Positions 1 to 6,498 of a stretch of 6,906 nucleotides of DNA are shown here, one piece after another. The notes below the pieces were generated by a model. The model was given only the letters and a program-made list of their open reading frames with translations. It searched no databases and had not been told where the DNA came from. The stretch's first letter is position 1, and each line of letters starts with the position of its first letter. Origin of the DNA: an uncultured Bacilli bacterium (lineage in GTDB: Bacteria > Bacillota_I > Bacilli_A > RF39 > UBA660). Made by a program: the position numbers and the translations under genes. The DNA is taken from the NCBI GenBank assembly GCA_947630515.1, contig CANRHY010000051.1, forward strand, positions 1 to 6,906. The letters are read 5' to 3'.

Positions 1-1
1 A

Positions 2-28
2 AAAAGTACTAAAAAAGAAAGTAAATAA
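2..28 (+). CDS. 3' end of upstream gene, probably ribosomal protein L24 (partial)
   Basis: Only the last eight codons are present, reading KSTKKESK and then TAA in frame 2. In this cluster rplX (L24, a 50S assembly-initiator protein) normally precedes rplE, and a lysine-rich tail would suit it, but that is positional inference. A second reading is possible: frame 3 gives KVLKKKVNK and ends in a TAG at 30-32 that would fuse with the rplE Shine-Dalgarno, a pattern common elsewhere in this window. The sequence alone does not decide between them. Confidence 0.35.
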   Translation, partial: KSTKKESK

Positions 29-41
29 ATAGGAGGCTAAA

Positions 42-581
42 ATGGAAACATTAAAGAAATTATATAATGAAGAAATCGTGCCTGCTCTAACAAAAAAGTT
101 TAACTATACTTCTATTATGGAAGTTCCTAAACTTGAAAAAATAGTATTAAATATGGGTGTCGGAGATGCTATCTCAGATTCTAAATACTTAGAAGCTGCA
201 GTTAAAGAACTAGAAGCTATCGCAGGACAAAAACCTGTAATAACAAAAGCTAGAAAATCAATCGCAGGCTTCAAACTTAGAGAAGGAAACAAAATTGGAT
301 GTAAAGTCACTCTAAGAGGAGACAAAATGTATATTTTCTTAGAAAAATTAATCACAATTGCCCTACCTCGTGTACGTGACTTTAGAGGAATATCAAAGGG
401 AAGTTTTGATGGAAGAGGAAACTATACTTTAGGAATAAAAGAACAACTAATATTCCCAGAAGTAGACTATGATGAAGTAATTAAAACAAGAGGTTTAGAT
501 ATAGTTATGGTAACAACTGCCAAAACTAATGAAGAAGCTTTAGAATTACTAAGTAGTTTCGGTTTACCATTTAAAAAATAA
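42..581 (+). CDS. rplE: 50S ribosomal protein L5
   Basis: L5 (uL5) of the large subunit binds 5S rRNA in the central protuberance and contacts S13 across the subunit bridge. The product has 179 residues, the usual length for Bacillota. Family blocks are plain: [13 protein letters not shown] at residues 31-43, [17 protein letters not shown] at 62-78, [11 protein letters not shown] at 108-118 and [16 protein letters not shown] around 126-141; the end GLPFKK matches the family C-terminus. The ATG has a strong AGGAGG Shine-Dalgarno at 31-36, five bases upstream. The TAA stop overlaps the Shine-Dalgarno of the next gene (TAAGGAGG), so rpsZ is probably translated by re-initiating ribosomes. Nothing is missing or unusual. 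Confidence 0.98.
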   Translation: METLKKLYNEEIVPALTKKFNYTSIMEVPKLEKIVLNMGVGDAISDSKYLEAAVKELEAIAGQKPVITKARKSIAGFKLREGNKIGCKVTLRGDKMYIFLEKLITIALPRVRDFRGISKGSFDGRGNYTLGIKEQLIFPEVDYDEVIKTRGLDIVMVTTAKTNEEALELLSSFGLPFKK

Positions 582-592
582 GGAGGTCAAAA

Positions 593-778
593 GTGGCAAA
601 GACAAGTAAAAAAGTAAGTTGGAAAAAAGGCTCAAAATTTTCTGTAAGAAATTATACTAGATGTGAAAGATGCGGAAGACCTCACGGAGTACTAAGAAAA
701 TATGGGCTATGTCGTATATGCTTTAGAGAATTAGCATACAAAGGACAAATACCAGGCGTTAAAAAGTCTAGTTGGTAA
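593..778 (+). CDS. rpsZ: 30S ribosomal protein S14, zinc-binding short form (type Z)
   Basis: S14 (uS14) sits in the 30S head and is needed late in small-subunit assembly. This is the short, 61-residue, zinc-binding form. The zinc knuckle is seen as C24-x2-C27 and C40-x2-C43, framed by [13 protein letters not shown] and [18 protein letters not shown]; the SW C-terminus is typical. The long cysteine-free paralogue (rpsN), which many bacteria induce under zinc shortage, is not in this window. Translation starts at GTG (593-595), the only non-ATG start here; the choice rests on the AGGAGG at 581-586 and on the following AKTSKK, which matches the family N-terminus. Eleven bases separate it from rplE. 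Confidence 0.97.
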   Translation: MAKTSKKVSWKKGSKFSVRNYTRCERCGRPHGVLRKYGLCRICFRELAYKGQIPGVKKSSW

Positions 779-797
779 GAAGGGAGGACTGTTAAAT

Positions 798-1193
798 ATG
801 GTAAATGATATAATTGCAGACATGCTTACAAGAATCCGTAATGCAAATGCAATGAAATACAAAACAGTTACAGTACTTAGTTCTAAAATGACAAAAGAAA
901 TAAGTAGAATCTTAGAAAGCGAAGGATACATCAGTGGATTTGAAGTAGAAAAAGATGGATCTAAAGAAACATTAACATTAAATTTAAAATACGGTGCAAG
1001 AAAAGAAAGCGTAATCACAGGTTTAAAAAGAATTAGTAAACCAGGACTTAGAGTTTATGTAAAAAGTGAAGAAGTACCAAGAGTACTTAATGGTCTTGGA
1101 ATAGCTATTATCTCAACTTCAAAAGGAATAATGACAGATAAGGAAGCAAGAAAAGAAAACTTAGGTGGAGAAGTTCTTGCATATATCTGGTAA
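798..1193 (+). CDS. rpsH: 30S ribosomal protein S8
   Basis: S8 (uS8) binds the central domain of 16S rRNA (helix 21 region) and is a primary assembly protein of the small-subunit platform. In Escherichia coli it also represses spc-operon translation by binding an mRNA mimic near rplE; no such structure was established here. The 131-residue length is normal. Motifs seen: [11 protein letters not shown] at 6-16, [15 protein letters not shown] at 73-87 and the RNA-binding block [17 protein letters not shown] at 94-110. The end is GGEVLAYIW, one of the TGG tryptophans that inform the genetic-code question. The Shine-Dalgarno GGGAGG lies at 782-787, ten bases before ATG. The TAA stop runs into GGAG for rplF. 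Confidence 0.98.
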   Translation: MVNDIIADMLTRIRNANAMKYKTVTVLSSKMTKEISRILESEGYISGFEVEKDGSKETLTLNLKYGARKESVITGLKRISKPGLRVYVKSEEVPRVLNGLGIAIISTSKGIMTDKEARKENLGGEVLAYIW

Positions 1194-1205
1194 GGAGTGT
1201 AAGTT

Positions 1206-1742
1206 ATGAGTAGAATAGGAAAAAGAATCTTAACTATACCTGAAAAAGTAACAGTTGAAGTTAGTATAGATAGTGTTACAGTAACTGGACCTTTAGGTTC
1301 AATGAGCACTACCATAAAACCTGGAATTAATGTTAAAGTTGAAGATGGAAAAGTATTAGTGAGTAGAGCTAATGACACAAAAGCATTAAAACAATTACAT
1401 GGAACTACTAATGCAAATATTAGTAATATGCTAATAGGAGTAAGTACTGGATTTAAAAAAGAATTAGAAATAAATGGTGTTGGTTACAAATTTCAAGTAG
1501 CTGGTTCAAGCCTAACAATAAGTGCAGGTTACAGTCATCCAGTTAAAATTGAAGCACCAAAAGGAATAAAAATGGAAAGTCCAAGTGCTACTGAATTAAC
1601 AGTAAGTGGATTTGACAAACAATTAGTAGGAGAATTTGCAGCACAAGTTCGTAAAGTGCGTATGCCAGAACCTTACAAAGGTAAAGGTATAAAATATAAA
1701 GAAGAACACATAAGACGTAAGGAAGGAAAGAAAGCTGCTTAG
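1206..1742 (+). CDS. rplF: 50S ribosomal protein L6
   Basis: L6 (uL6) binds 23S rRNA near the sarcin-ricin loop and the factor-binding site and is required late in 50S assembly. The product has 178 residues, the usual size, with two tandem L6 folds. Recognisable blocks are MSRIGKRILTIP at the N-terminus, VTGPLG at 26-31, HGTTNANISNM at 65-75, NGVGYK at 90-95 and the C-terminal signature PEPYKGKGIKY at 154-164 followed by a basic tail. The start follows TAAGGAG, made from the rpsH stop, with a spacing of about nine bases. The TAG stop is fused to GGAGG for rplR, again suggesting coupling. Confidence 0.98.
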   Translation: MSRIGKRILTIPEKVTVEVSIDSVTVTGPLGSMSTTIKPGINVKVEDGKVLVSRANDTKALKQLHGTTNANISNMLIGVSTGFKKELEINGVGYKFQVAGSSLTISAGYSHPVKIEAPKGIKMESPSATELTVSGFDKQLVGEFAAQVRKVRMPEPYKGKGIKYKEEHIRRKEGKKAA

Positions 1743-1756
1743 GGAGGTAAAAGAAT

Positions 1757-2110
1757 ATGATAAAAAAAGAATCAAAAAATGTAAGTCGTATTGAAAGACA
1801 TGCTCGTATAAGAAAGAACCTTTCTGGAACTGCAAGTATGCCAAGACTAAATGTATTTAGAAGTAATACAAATATCTATGCTCAAATCATAGATGATGAA
1901 ACTGGAAAAACATTAGTAAGTGCCTCTTCTTTAGATATGAAACTTAAAGGTGGAAATGTAAGTGTAGCCGAAAAAGTAGGAGAAGAAATAGCCTCTCGTG
2001 CTAAAAAAGCAGGAATAACAGAAGTAGTATTTGACCGTGGTGGTTACAAATATCACGGAAGAGTAAAAGCCCTAGCAGACAAAGCAAGAGAAGCTGGACT
2101 TAAATTCTAA
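1757..2110 (+). CDS. rplR: 50S ribosomal protein L18
   Basis: L18 (uL18) joins L5 in loading 5S rRNA onto the central protuberance of the 50S subunit. The product has 117 residues, a little shorter than the roughly 120 usual in Bacilli. The basic N-terminus ([15 protein letters not shown], 11-25) precedes PRLNVFRS at 29-36 and YAQIIDD at 41-47. The C-terminal signature [17 protein letters not shown] at 92-108 is intact and is followed by AREAGLKF. The start is fixed by GGGAGG at 1742-1747. The TAA stop is embedded in AAGGAGG, the ribosome binding site of rpsE. Confidence 0.97.
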   Translation: MIKKESKNVSRIERHARIRKNLSGTASMPRLNVFRSNTNIYAQIIDDETGKTLVSASSLDMKLKGGNVSVAEKVGEEIASRAKKAGITEVVFDRGGYKYHGRVKALADKAREAGLKF

Positions 2111-2121
2111 GGAGGATATCG

Positions 2122-2652
2122 ATGGAAAATAATAAAAGAGAAAGAAATAACAAAAGAGAATTTGCAAAGAAAAGTCCATACGAAGAAAAAGTAATCTCAA
2201 TTGGTCGTGTATCTAAAACAACTAAAGGTGGACGTTCTATGAGATTTACTGCAACAGTAGCCGTTGGAGACAGAAAAGGTAAAGTTGGACTAGGAACTGG
2301 AAAAGCAAATGAAGTACCAGAAGCAATTTCAAAAGCTATCAAAGCAGCTGAGAAAAATGTTATCAAAGTTGACTTAGTAGATGAAAGAACACTATCTCAT
2401 GAAGTAATTGGAACATGTGGAGCTGCAAGAGTACTTATCAAACCTGCTAAAGCCGGTAGTGGTATTATCGCAGGTGGACCAGTTCGTAACGTATTAGAAC
2501 TTGCTGGGGTAAAAGATATAGTATCAAAATCCCTTGGAAGTAATACACAAATAAACACTGCTAAAGCTGCAATGAACGCACTAAAAGCACAAAGAAGTGC
2601 TGAACATATTGCAGAATTACGTGGTAAAAAAGTAGAGGAGATTATAGGATAA
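2122..2652 (+). CDS. rpsE: 30S ribosomal protein S5
   Basis: S5 (uS5) lies on the solvent side of the 30S subunit near the mRNA entry channel. It contributes to decoding accuracy and helicase activity, and its N-terminal loop forms part of the spectinomycin site. The dsRBD-like domain is at about residues 20-85, with the loop [14 protein letters not shown] at 29-42 and [14 protein letters not shown] at 56-69. The C-terminal domain carries [18 protein letters not shown] at 112-129, SKSLGSN at 135-141 and the ending GKKVEEIIG. At 176 residues it is about ten longer than the Bacillus form because of a charged N-terminal stretch ([17 protein letters not shown]). The ATG follows AAGGAGG at 2109-2115. 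The TAA stop shares its last base with the rplO start; no rpmD intervenes. Confidence 0.98.
   Translation: MENNKRERNNKREFAKKSPYEEKVISIGRVSKTTKGGRSMRFTATVAVGDRKGKVGLGTGKANEVPEAISKAIKAAEKNVIKVDLVDERTLSHEVIGTCGAARVLIKPAKAGSGIIAGGPVRNVLELAGVKDIVSKSLGSNTQINTAKAAMNALKAQRSAEHIAELRGKKVEEIIG
2635..2640 (+). promoter_or_regulatory. Shine-Dalgarno of rplO inside the end of rpsE
   Basis: GAGGAG lies 11 bases before the rplO ATG and encodes Glu-Glu of the conserved VEEI ending of S5. Other glutamates of rpsE are nearly all GAA, so the paired GAG codons are best explained by selection for ribosome binding. Confidence 0.75.
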
Positions 2653-3095
2653 TGAAATTAAATGAACTTAAAAACCATCCTGGATCTACTCACAGAAGTA
2701 AAATAGTTGGTAGAGGTCCAGGCTCAGGTCACGGAAAAACAAGTGGACGTGGAGAAAAAGGACAAAAAGCTCGTTCAGGAGCAAGCATTAAACCTTGGTT
2801 TGAAGGTGGACAAAATCCATTATACAAAAGAATACCAAGAAGAGGATTTAATAATGCTAGATTTACTACAAGATATAGTGTTATAAACGTATCTGACTTA
2901 AACAGATTTGAAGATGGAACAACTATAACACCAGAATTACTAAAAACTAGCGGACTTGTGAAAAAAGAATTAAACGGAATAAAAGTGCTAGGAAGCGGTA
3001 CACTTGAAAAGAAATTAACTGTTAAAGCTAATTTATTTACAAATACTGCTATAAATAAAATAGAAAGTATTGGTGGAAAAGTTGAGGTGATTTAG
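2652..3095 (+). CDS. rplO: 50S ribosomal protein L15
   Basis: L15 (uL15) is a late-assembling 50S protein whose long basic N-terminal extension threads into 23S rRNA. The 147-residue length is standard. The glycine-rich, basic block VGRGPGSGHGKTSGRGEKGQ is at 19-38, FEGGQNPLYKRIPRRGF at 50-66, KVLGSGTL at 111-118 and LTVKAN at 122-127, with the typical GGKVEVI end. Its ATG overlaps the rpsE stop by one base (TAATG), and its Shine-Dalgarno lies inside rpsE, so translation is almost certainly coupled to S5. In most Bacillota rpmD (L30) sits at this junction; here there is no room for it. The TAG stop directly abuts the secY ATG. Confidence 0.98.
   Translation: MKLNELKNHPGSTHRSKIVGRGPGSGHGKTSGRGEKGQKARSGASIKPWFEGGQNPLYKRIPRRGFNNARFTTRYSVINVSDLNRFEDGTTITPELLKTSGLVKKELNGIKVLGSGTLEKKLTVKANLFTNTAINKIESIGGKVEVI
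3084..3090 (+). promoter_or_regulatory. Shine-Dalgarno of secY inside the end of rplO
   Basis: GAGGTGA, followed by TT, matches the extended consensus GAGGTGAT complementary to the 16S rRNA 3' end. It overlaps the VEVI codons of L15 and is about eight bases from the secY ATG (counting from GAGG), implying coupling of the two genes. Confidence 0.75.
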
Positions 3096-4355
3096 ATGTT
3101 TGCAACATTTAAGCAAATATTTAAGAAAACTAATAAAGATTTAAGAAACAGAGTCTTATTCACAATAGGTGCACTATTCATATTTGCTCTAGGTAATGCA
3201 ATAACAGTACCAGGTATGAGAGCTATAACAGATGATTTAGGATTTCTTGAACTTCTAAACGCCATGAGCGGTGGAGGACTAAAACAATTTAGTATATTCG
3301 CCCTTGGAGTAATGCCATATATCACAGCGTCTATAGTAATGCAAGTATTACAAATGGATATAATGGGTATATCTTACTTCAAAGACTTAAAAGAAATGGG
3401 TGAAGAAGGAAGAAGAAAAATAAACAGAATCAATAGATATTTAGGAATAATATTTGCTTTCATTGAAGGCTATATATATTCACTAATGTTTATGGGAAAA
3501 TCTGGCTCAGCCATAGAATATGTAGAAGTAAGTGTAATCCTAACTGCAGGAACAGCCTTCTTACTATATCTAGGAGATGAAATAACTAACAAAGGTATTG
3601 GAAACGGAATAAGCCTTATAATCATGGCAGGTATCATAAATACAGTACCAGCAATGATGGTAAATGCTTTCCAAAGCCTAATCTTAGATGGCTCTAATAC
3701 AGTAGTAGGAATTGTAGCATTTATAATATTCATTATATTATATATAGGAATAATTATTGGAGTAATATTTGTAGATGAAGCTGAAAGAAGAATACCTATA
3801 CAATATTCTAACAGAAGTACAGGAGCATACAAAAACAGTGGTTCATTTTTACCACTTCGTATCAACAGTGCATCTGTTATGCCAGTAATATTCGCATCAG
3901 CCATACTAGCAATTCCAACAATGATATCAAGACTTGCAAATAATGATAGTGTAACATTATTTATAAACAAATACTTAACAACAACTACACCTGTTGGATT
4001 CATAATTTATATCTTACTAATAATAGCATTTACTTATGGTTACACTTATGTAGCAGCAGTAAATCCAGAAGATATATCTAAAAATCTAAACAGACAAAAT
4101 GCATACATACCAGGTGTAAGACCAGGAAAAGAAACAACAAAATACATATCAAAAGTATTATCAAGAATTACATTTATGGGAGCTATATTCATAGCATTAC
4201 TAGCCGCAATACCTATTATATTCTCTTGGGTAATGAAAGACTTACCAAGTGGAGTAACATTAGGTGGAACTAGTATACTAATCGTAGTCGGTGTATTACT
4301 TGAAACTTATAAACAACTTGAAAGTAGTGTAGCATCTCGTGCATATAGGAGGTAG
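3096..4355 (+). CDS. secY: Preprotein translocase channel subunit SecY
   Basis: SecY forms the protein-conducting channel of the plasma membrane. With SecE and SecG it exports unfolded preproteins driven by SecA and inserts membrane proteins with the ribosome. At 419 residues it is slightly shorter than Bacillus SecY (about 431) but complete. Ten hydrophobic segments can be placed roughly at 20-40, 64-87, 113-133, 142-160, 168-191, 202-226, 256-277, 298-320, 358-378 and 388-405. The plug region follows TM1 (VPGM, 38-41). The cytosolic loop before TM7 ends in LPLRIN (252-257), and the C5 loop shows AYIPGVRPGKETTKY (336-350), used by SecA and the ribosome. TM10 has LGGTSILIVVGVLLET. The C-terminus stops at AYRR, lacking the short tail of many homologues, and its last two codons (AGG AGG) are the adk Shine-Dalgarno. 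Confidence 0.98.
   Translation: MFATFKQIFKKTNKDLRNRVLFTIGALFIFALGNAITVPGMRAITDDLGFLELLNAMSGGGLKQFSIFALGVMPYITASIVMQVLQMDIMGISYFKDLKEMGEEGRRKINRINRYLGIIFAFIEGYIYSLMFMGKSGSAIEYVEVSVILTAGTAFLLYLGDEITNKGIGNGISLIIMAGIINTVPAMMVNAFQSLILDGSNTVVGIVAFIIFIILYIGIIIGVIFVDEAERRIPIQYSNRSTGAYKNSGSFLPLRINSASVMPVIFASAILAIPTMISRLANNDSVTLFINKYLTTTTPVGFIIYILLIIAFTYGYTYVAAVNPEDISKNLNRQNAYIPGVRPGKETTKYISKVLSRITFMGAIFIALLAAIPIIFSWVMKDLPSGVTLGGTSILIVVGVLLETYKQLESSVASRAYRR
4347..4352 (+). promoter_or_regulatory. Shine-Dalgarno of adk formed by the last two codons of secY
   Basis: AGGAGG encodes the two terminal arginines of SecY and lies five bases from the adk ATG. Arginine is otherwise mostly AGA or CGT in this window, so the double AGG points to ribosome-binding function. 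Confidence 0.85.
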
Positions 4356-4357
4356 TA

Positions 4358-5017
4358 ATGAATATAATCTTTATCGCACCTCCTGCCGCGGGAAAAGGCA
4401 CATATAGTCACTTACTAAAAGAACGCTACGAATTTAATCACATAAGCGCAGGAGAAGTCCTAAGAGAAGTAGAAAAAGAAGGTACTCCATTAGGAAAAGA
4501 AGTAAGTGAAATAATGGCGCGTGGTGCTTTAGTAGATGACTCCTTAATGGCGCGTCTAATCCTAGATAAACTAAATAAAATTGATTTAAACATACCATTT
4601 ATAATGGATGGATATCCTAGAAAACTAAATCAAGTAAAAGATTATGAAAGAATATTACAAAAACTAAATCTAGAAGTAACTTATGTAATATTCTTAGACA
4701 TATCTAAAGAAACAGGTTTAAAAAGAAAACTAGGTCGTGCTACTTGCCCTAATTGTGGAAAAAGTTATAATATAAATGTTGACTATTTAAAACCAAAACA
4801 AGAAGGGGTATGTGACGAGTGTGGAAGCCCTCTTAGTATTAGAAAAGATGATACTAAAGAAGCTTATGAAAAATTATATGATATATACTTAAGTGATACA
4901 TTACCAGTAATAAAATACTATGAAGAAAAAGGTAAACTAATTAAATTAGATGGCTCTGAGCACCCAGATATAGTATTTAAAGAGATAACATCTCTTTTAG
5001 GAGTGGATAATGGTTAG
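4358..5017 (+). CDS. adk: Adenylate kinase family nucleoside monophosphate kinase, divergent, zinc-type lid
   Basis: Adenylate kinase interconverts ATP + AMP and 2 ADP in the cytosol. The fold is clear over 219 residues: P-loop at 7-15, AMP-binding part at about 30-65, DGYPR at 84-88, Q92, and a lid at about 125-162 with C130-x2-C133 and C152-x2-C155, the zinc knuckle of Gram-positive enzymes. R36, R88, R123, R127 and R162 match catalytic arginines. Several normally invariant positions differ. The P-loop is APPAAGKGT where GAPGAGKGT or GPPGAGKGT is usual; STGD is SAGE (30-33); DGFPR is DGYPR; and the arginine after the lid (R167 in E. coli numbering) falls on L173 or, with a one-residue shift, K172. 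The gene sits in the standard adk place between secY and map, so the name is given by position and fold. A shifted substrate preference or a lineage-specific form is possible. Its end overlaps map by 8 bases. Confidence 0.88.
   Translation: MNIIFIAPPAAGKGTYSHLLKERYEFNHISAGEVLREVEKEGTPLGKEVSEIMARGALVDDSLMARLILDKLNKIDLNIPFIMDGYPRKLNQVKDYERILQKLNLEVTYVIFLDISKETGLKRKLGRATCPNCGKSYNINVDYLKPKQEGVCDECGSPLSIRKDDTKEAYEKLYDIYLSDTLPVIKYYEEKGKLIKLDGSEHPDIVFKEITSLLGVDNG
4999..5003 (+). promoter_or_regulatory. Shine-Dalgarno of map inside the end of adk
   Basis: AGGAG is six bases before the map ATG, within the final codons of adk. The ATG itself lies inside adk (ATGGTTAG, 5010-5017), so map initiation is tied to translation through the adk stop. 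Confidence 0.75.
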
Positions 5018-5759
5018 TATAAAAACAGAAGAACAAATAAAAAATATGGAATATGCTGGAAAAGTATGTTATGATTTACTTGAACATATGGAAAGTGTAG
5101 TAAAGCAAGGCATAACTACAAAAGAAATAGATGACATAGCTTATACTTTCATAACAGAAAGAGGATGTACTCCTTCATTTCTAGGATATGAGGGATATCC
5201 TGCTACCATATGTACATCTATTAATGATGAAGTAGTTCATGGAATACCATCACCAAAAAGAAAACTAAAAGATGGTGACATAATAAGCTTAGATGTAGGA
5301 GCTTCTTATAAAGGCTATCACGCAGATACAGCAAGAACTTATAAAGTTGGATCTGTCTCTAAAGAAGCCTTAGACTTAATGAAATACACAAAAGAAGCCT
5401 TATATGAAGGACTAAGCGTAATAAAAGAAGGAATAAAGCTAAACGATGTATGTGCTAAAATTGAAAGTGTCGCCCTAGCTCATAACTACGGCGTAATAAG
5501 AGAACTTACTGGGCACGGAATAGGTACTGTTGTTCATGAAGATCCTTACATACCAAACTATAGTAATAACGAAAGTGATTTAATACTAAAGGAAGGCATG
5601 ACACTAGCAATCGAGCCAATGTTTAGTTTAAAAGGAAGGAAAGTGTGGATGCTAGAAGATGGCTGGACTATAACAACACAAGATGGAAGTATTGCAGCTC
5701 ATTACGAACACACTATAGCTGTTACAAAAGACGGCTACAAAATACTTACGGGGAAGTGA
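5010..5759 (+). CDS. map: Type I methionine aminopeptidase
   Basis: This cytosolic metalloenzyme removes the initiator methionine from nascent proteins whose second residue is small. The product has 249 residues, the usual length of the short bacterial type Ia enzyme without the zinc-finger extension. The five metal ligands are present: D95 (LDVGASY), D106 (HADTART), H169 (TGHGIG), E202 (AIEPM) and E233 (YEHTIAVT). The catalytic histidines H77 (VVHGIP) and H176 (VVHEDP) are also present. The ATG overlaps adk by eight bases. The gene ends in TGA, the only TGA stop in the window, followed directly by an in-frame TAA. Unlike Bacillus subtilis, no small KOW-domain gene separates it from infA. Its place next to secY and infA groups it with protein maturation and initiation. 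Confidence 0.98.
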   Translation: MVSIKTEEQIKNMEYAGKVCYDLLEHMESVVKQGITTKEIDDIAYTFITERGCTPSFLGYEGYPATICTSINDEVVHGIPSPKRKLKDGDIISLDVGASYKGYHADTARTYKVGSVSKEALDLMKYTKEALYEGLSVIKEGIKLNDVCAKIESVALAHNYGVIRELTGHGIGTVVHEDPYIPNYSNNESDLILKEGMTLAIEPMFSLKGRKVWMLEDGWTITTQDGSIAAHYEHTIAVTKDGYKILTGK

Positions 5760-5760
5760 T
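5752..5760 (+). promoter_or_regulatory. Probable Shine-Dalgarno of infA inside the end of map
   Basis: GGAAGTGAT differs by one base from GGAGGTGAT, the complement of the 16S rRNA 3' end, and ends four bases before the ATG. It spans the last codons and the TGA stop of map. It is weaker than the other sites of the window. Confidence 0.55.
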
Positions 5761-5763
5761 AAA

Positions 5764-5979
5764 ATGGCAAAAGAAGGTTATATAGAAGCCGAAGGAAAAG
5801 TATTGGAAGTCCTAACAGGAGGAGACTTCAAAGTTGAATTACAAAACGGTCATATTGTAGAAGCCCGCGTTTCTGGAAAAATGCGTCTAAACCTAATTCG
5901 TATCTTTCCAGGTGATACAGTATTACTAGAAATCCCAATTTGTGACTTAACACGTGGGCGTATAATATATAGAAAATAA
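5764..5979 (+). CDS. infA: Translation initiation factor IF-1
   Basis: IF-1 occupies the 30S A site during initiation and modulates IF-2 and IF-3 binding. The product has 71 residues and one S1/OB fold. Family blocks are [13 protein letters not shown] at the start, FKVELQNGH at 22-30, VSGKMR at 36-41, IRIFPGD at 45-51 and DLTRGRI at 61-67. Two departures are visible: the usual SPYDLTRGRI is [10 protein letters not shown], so the conserved tyrosine is a cysteine (C60), and the end is YRK where YRYK is usual. The ATG follows map after four bases. A Shine-Dalgarno for rpmJ (GGAGG) follows the TAA. The standard position just before rpmJ supports the call. Confidence 0.97.
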   Translation: MAKEGYIEAEGKVLEVLTGGDFKVELQNGHIVEARVSGKMRLNLIRIFPGDTVLLEIPICDLTRGRIIYRK

Positions 5980-5988
5980 TGGAGGTAA

Positions 5989-6108
<120 letters not shown>

Positions 6109-6120
6109 TAGGAGGTAATT

Positions 6121-6486
6121 ATGGCACGTATAAAAAATATTGATTTACCAAAAGAAAAAAGAGTAGTTATAGGACTAACTTACATTTATGGAATTGGTCC
6201 ATCTCGTGCAAAGAAAATTTGCGCTGATGCTGGAGTATCTGAAGATATCAGAGTAAAAGACTTAAGTTTAGATGACATCAACAAACTAAGAAAAGAGTGC
6301 GACAAATACGTACTTGTTGGTGACTTAAAACGTGAAGTTGAAATGAACATCAAAACTAAAATGGAAATAAATTCATATCAAGGTACTAGACATAAAAAAG
6401 GTCTTCCAGTAAGAGGACAAAGAACAAGTAGAAATGCAAGAACTCGTAAAGGTAAAGCTAAAACAATAGCAAATAAAAAGAAATAG
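6121..6486 (+). CDS. rpsM: 30S ribosomal protein S13
   Basis: S13 (uS13) lies in the 30S head, forms bridges with L5 and 23S rRNA, and touches the P-site tRNA with its C-terminal tail. The 121-residue length is standard. The helix-two-turns-helix region includes [15 protein letters not shown] at 19-33, and the signature [18 protein letters not shown] is at 94-111, followed by the lysine-rich tail that reaches the tRNA. The start is fixed by AGGAGG at 6110-6115, which overlaps the second stop after rpmJ, and by MARI, the family N-terminus. Its own TAG stop is fused to GAGG for rpsK. Confidence 0.98.
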   Translation: MARIKNIDLPKEKRVVIGLTYIYGIGPSRAKKICADAGVSEDIRVKDLSLDDINKLRKECDKYVLVGDLKREVEMNIKTKMEINSYQGTRHKKGLPVRGQRTSRNARTRKGKAKTIANKKK

Positions 6487-6498
6487 GAGGTAAGTTTA

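Noticed and set aside
807..815. TATAAT near the start of rpsH
   Set aside because: It encodes the conserved NDIIAD start of S8 and has no convincing -35 partner.
3470..4003. Long minus-strand open frame (177 codons) opposite secY
   Set aside because: It lies wholly antisense to an intact SecY, has no ribosome binding site of note, and its hydrophobic composition mirrors the codons of the SecY membrane segments.
4352..5016. Possible insertion of a foreign kinase gene between secY and map
   Set aside because: Base composition and A/T-ending codons match the neighbours, the junctions are coupled in the native style, and adk normally lies here; divergence alone does not show transfer.
5940..5966. 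Promoter-like TTGTGA ... TATAAT upstream of rpmJ
   Set aside because: The spacer is only 15 bases, the -35 match is 4 of 6, and the TATAAT encodes the conserved GRIIYR end of IF-1 in AT-rich DNA where such hexamers are expected by chance.
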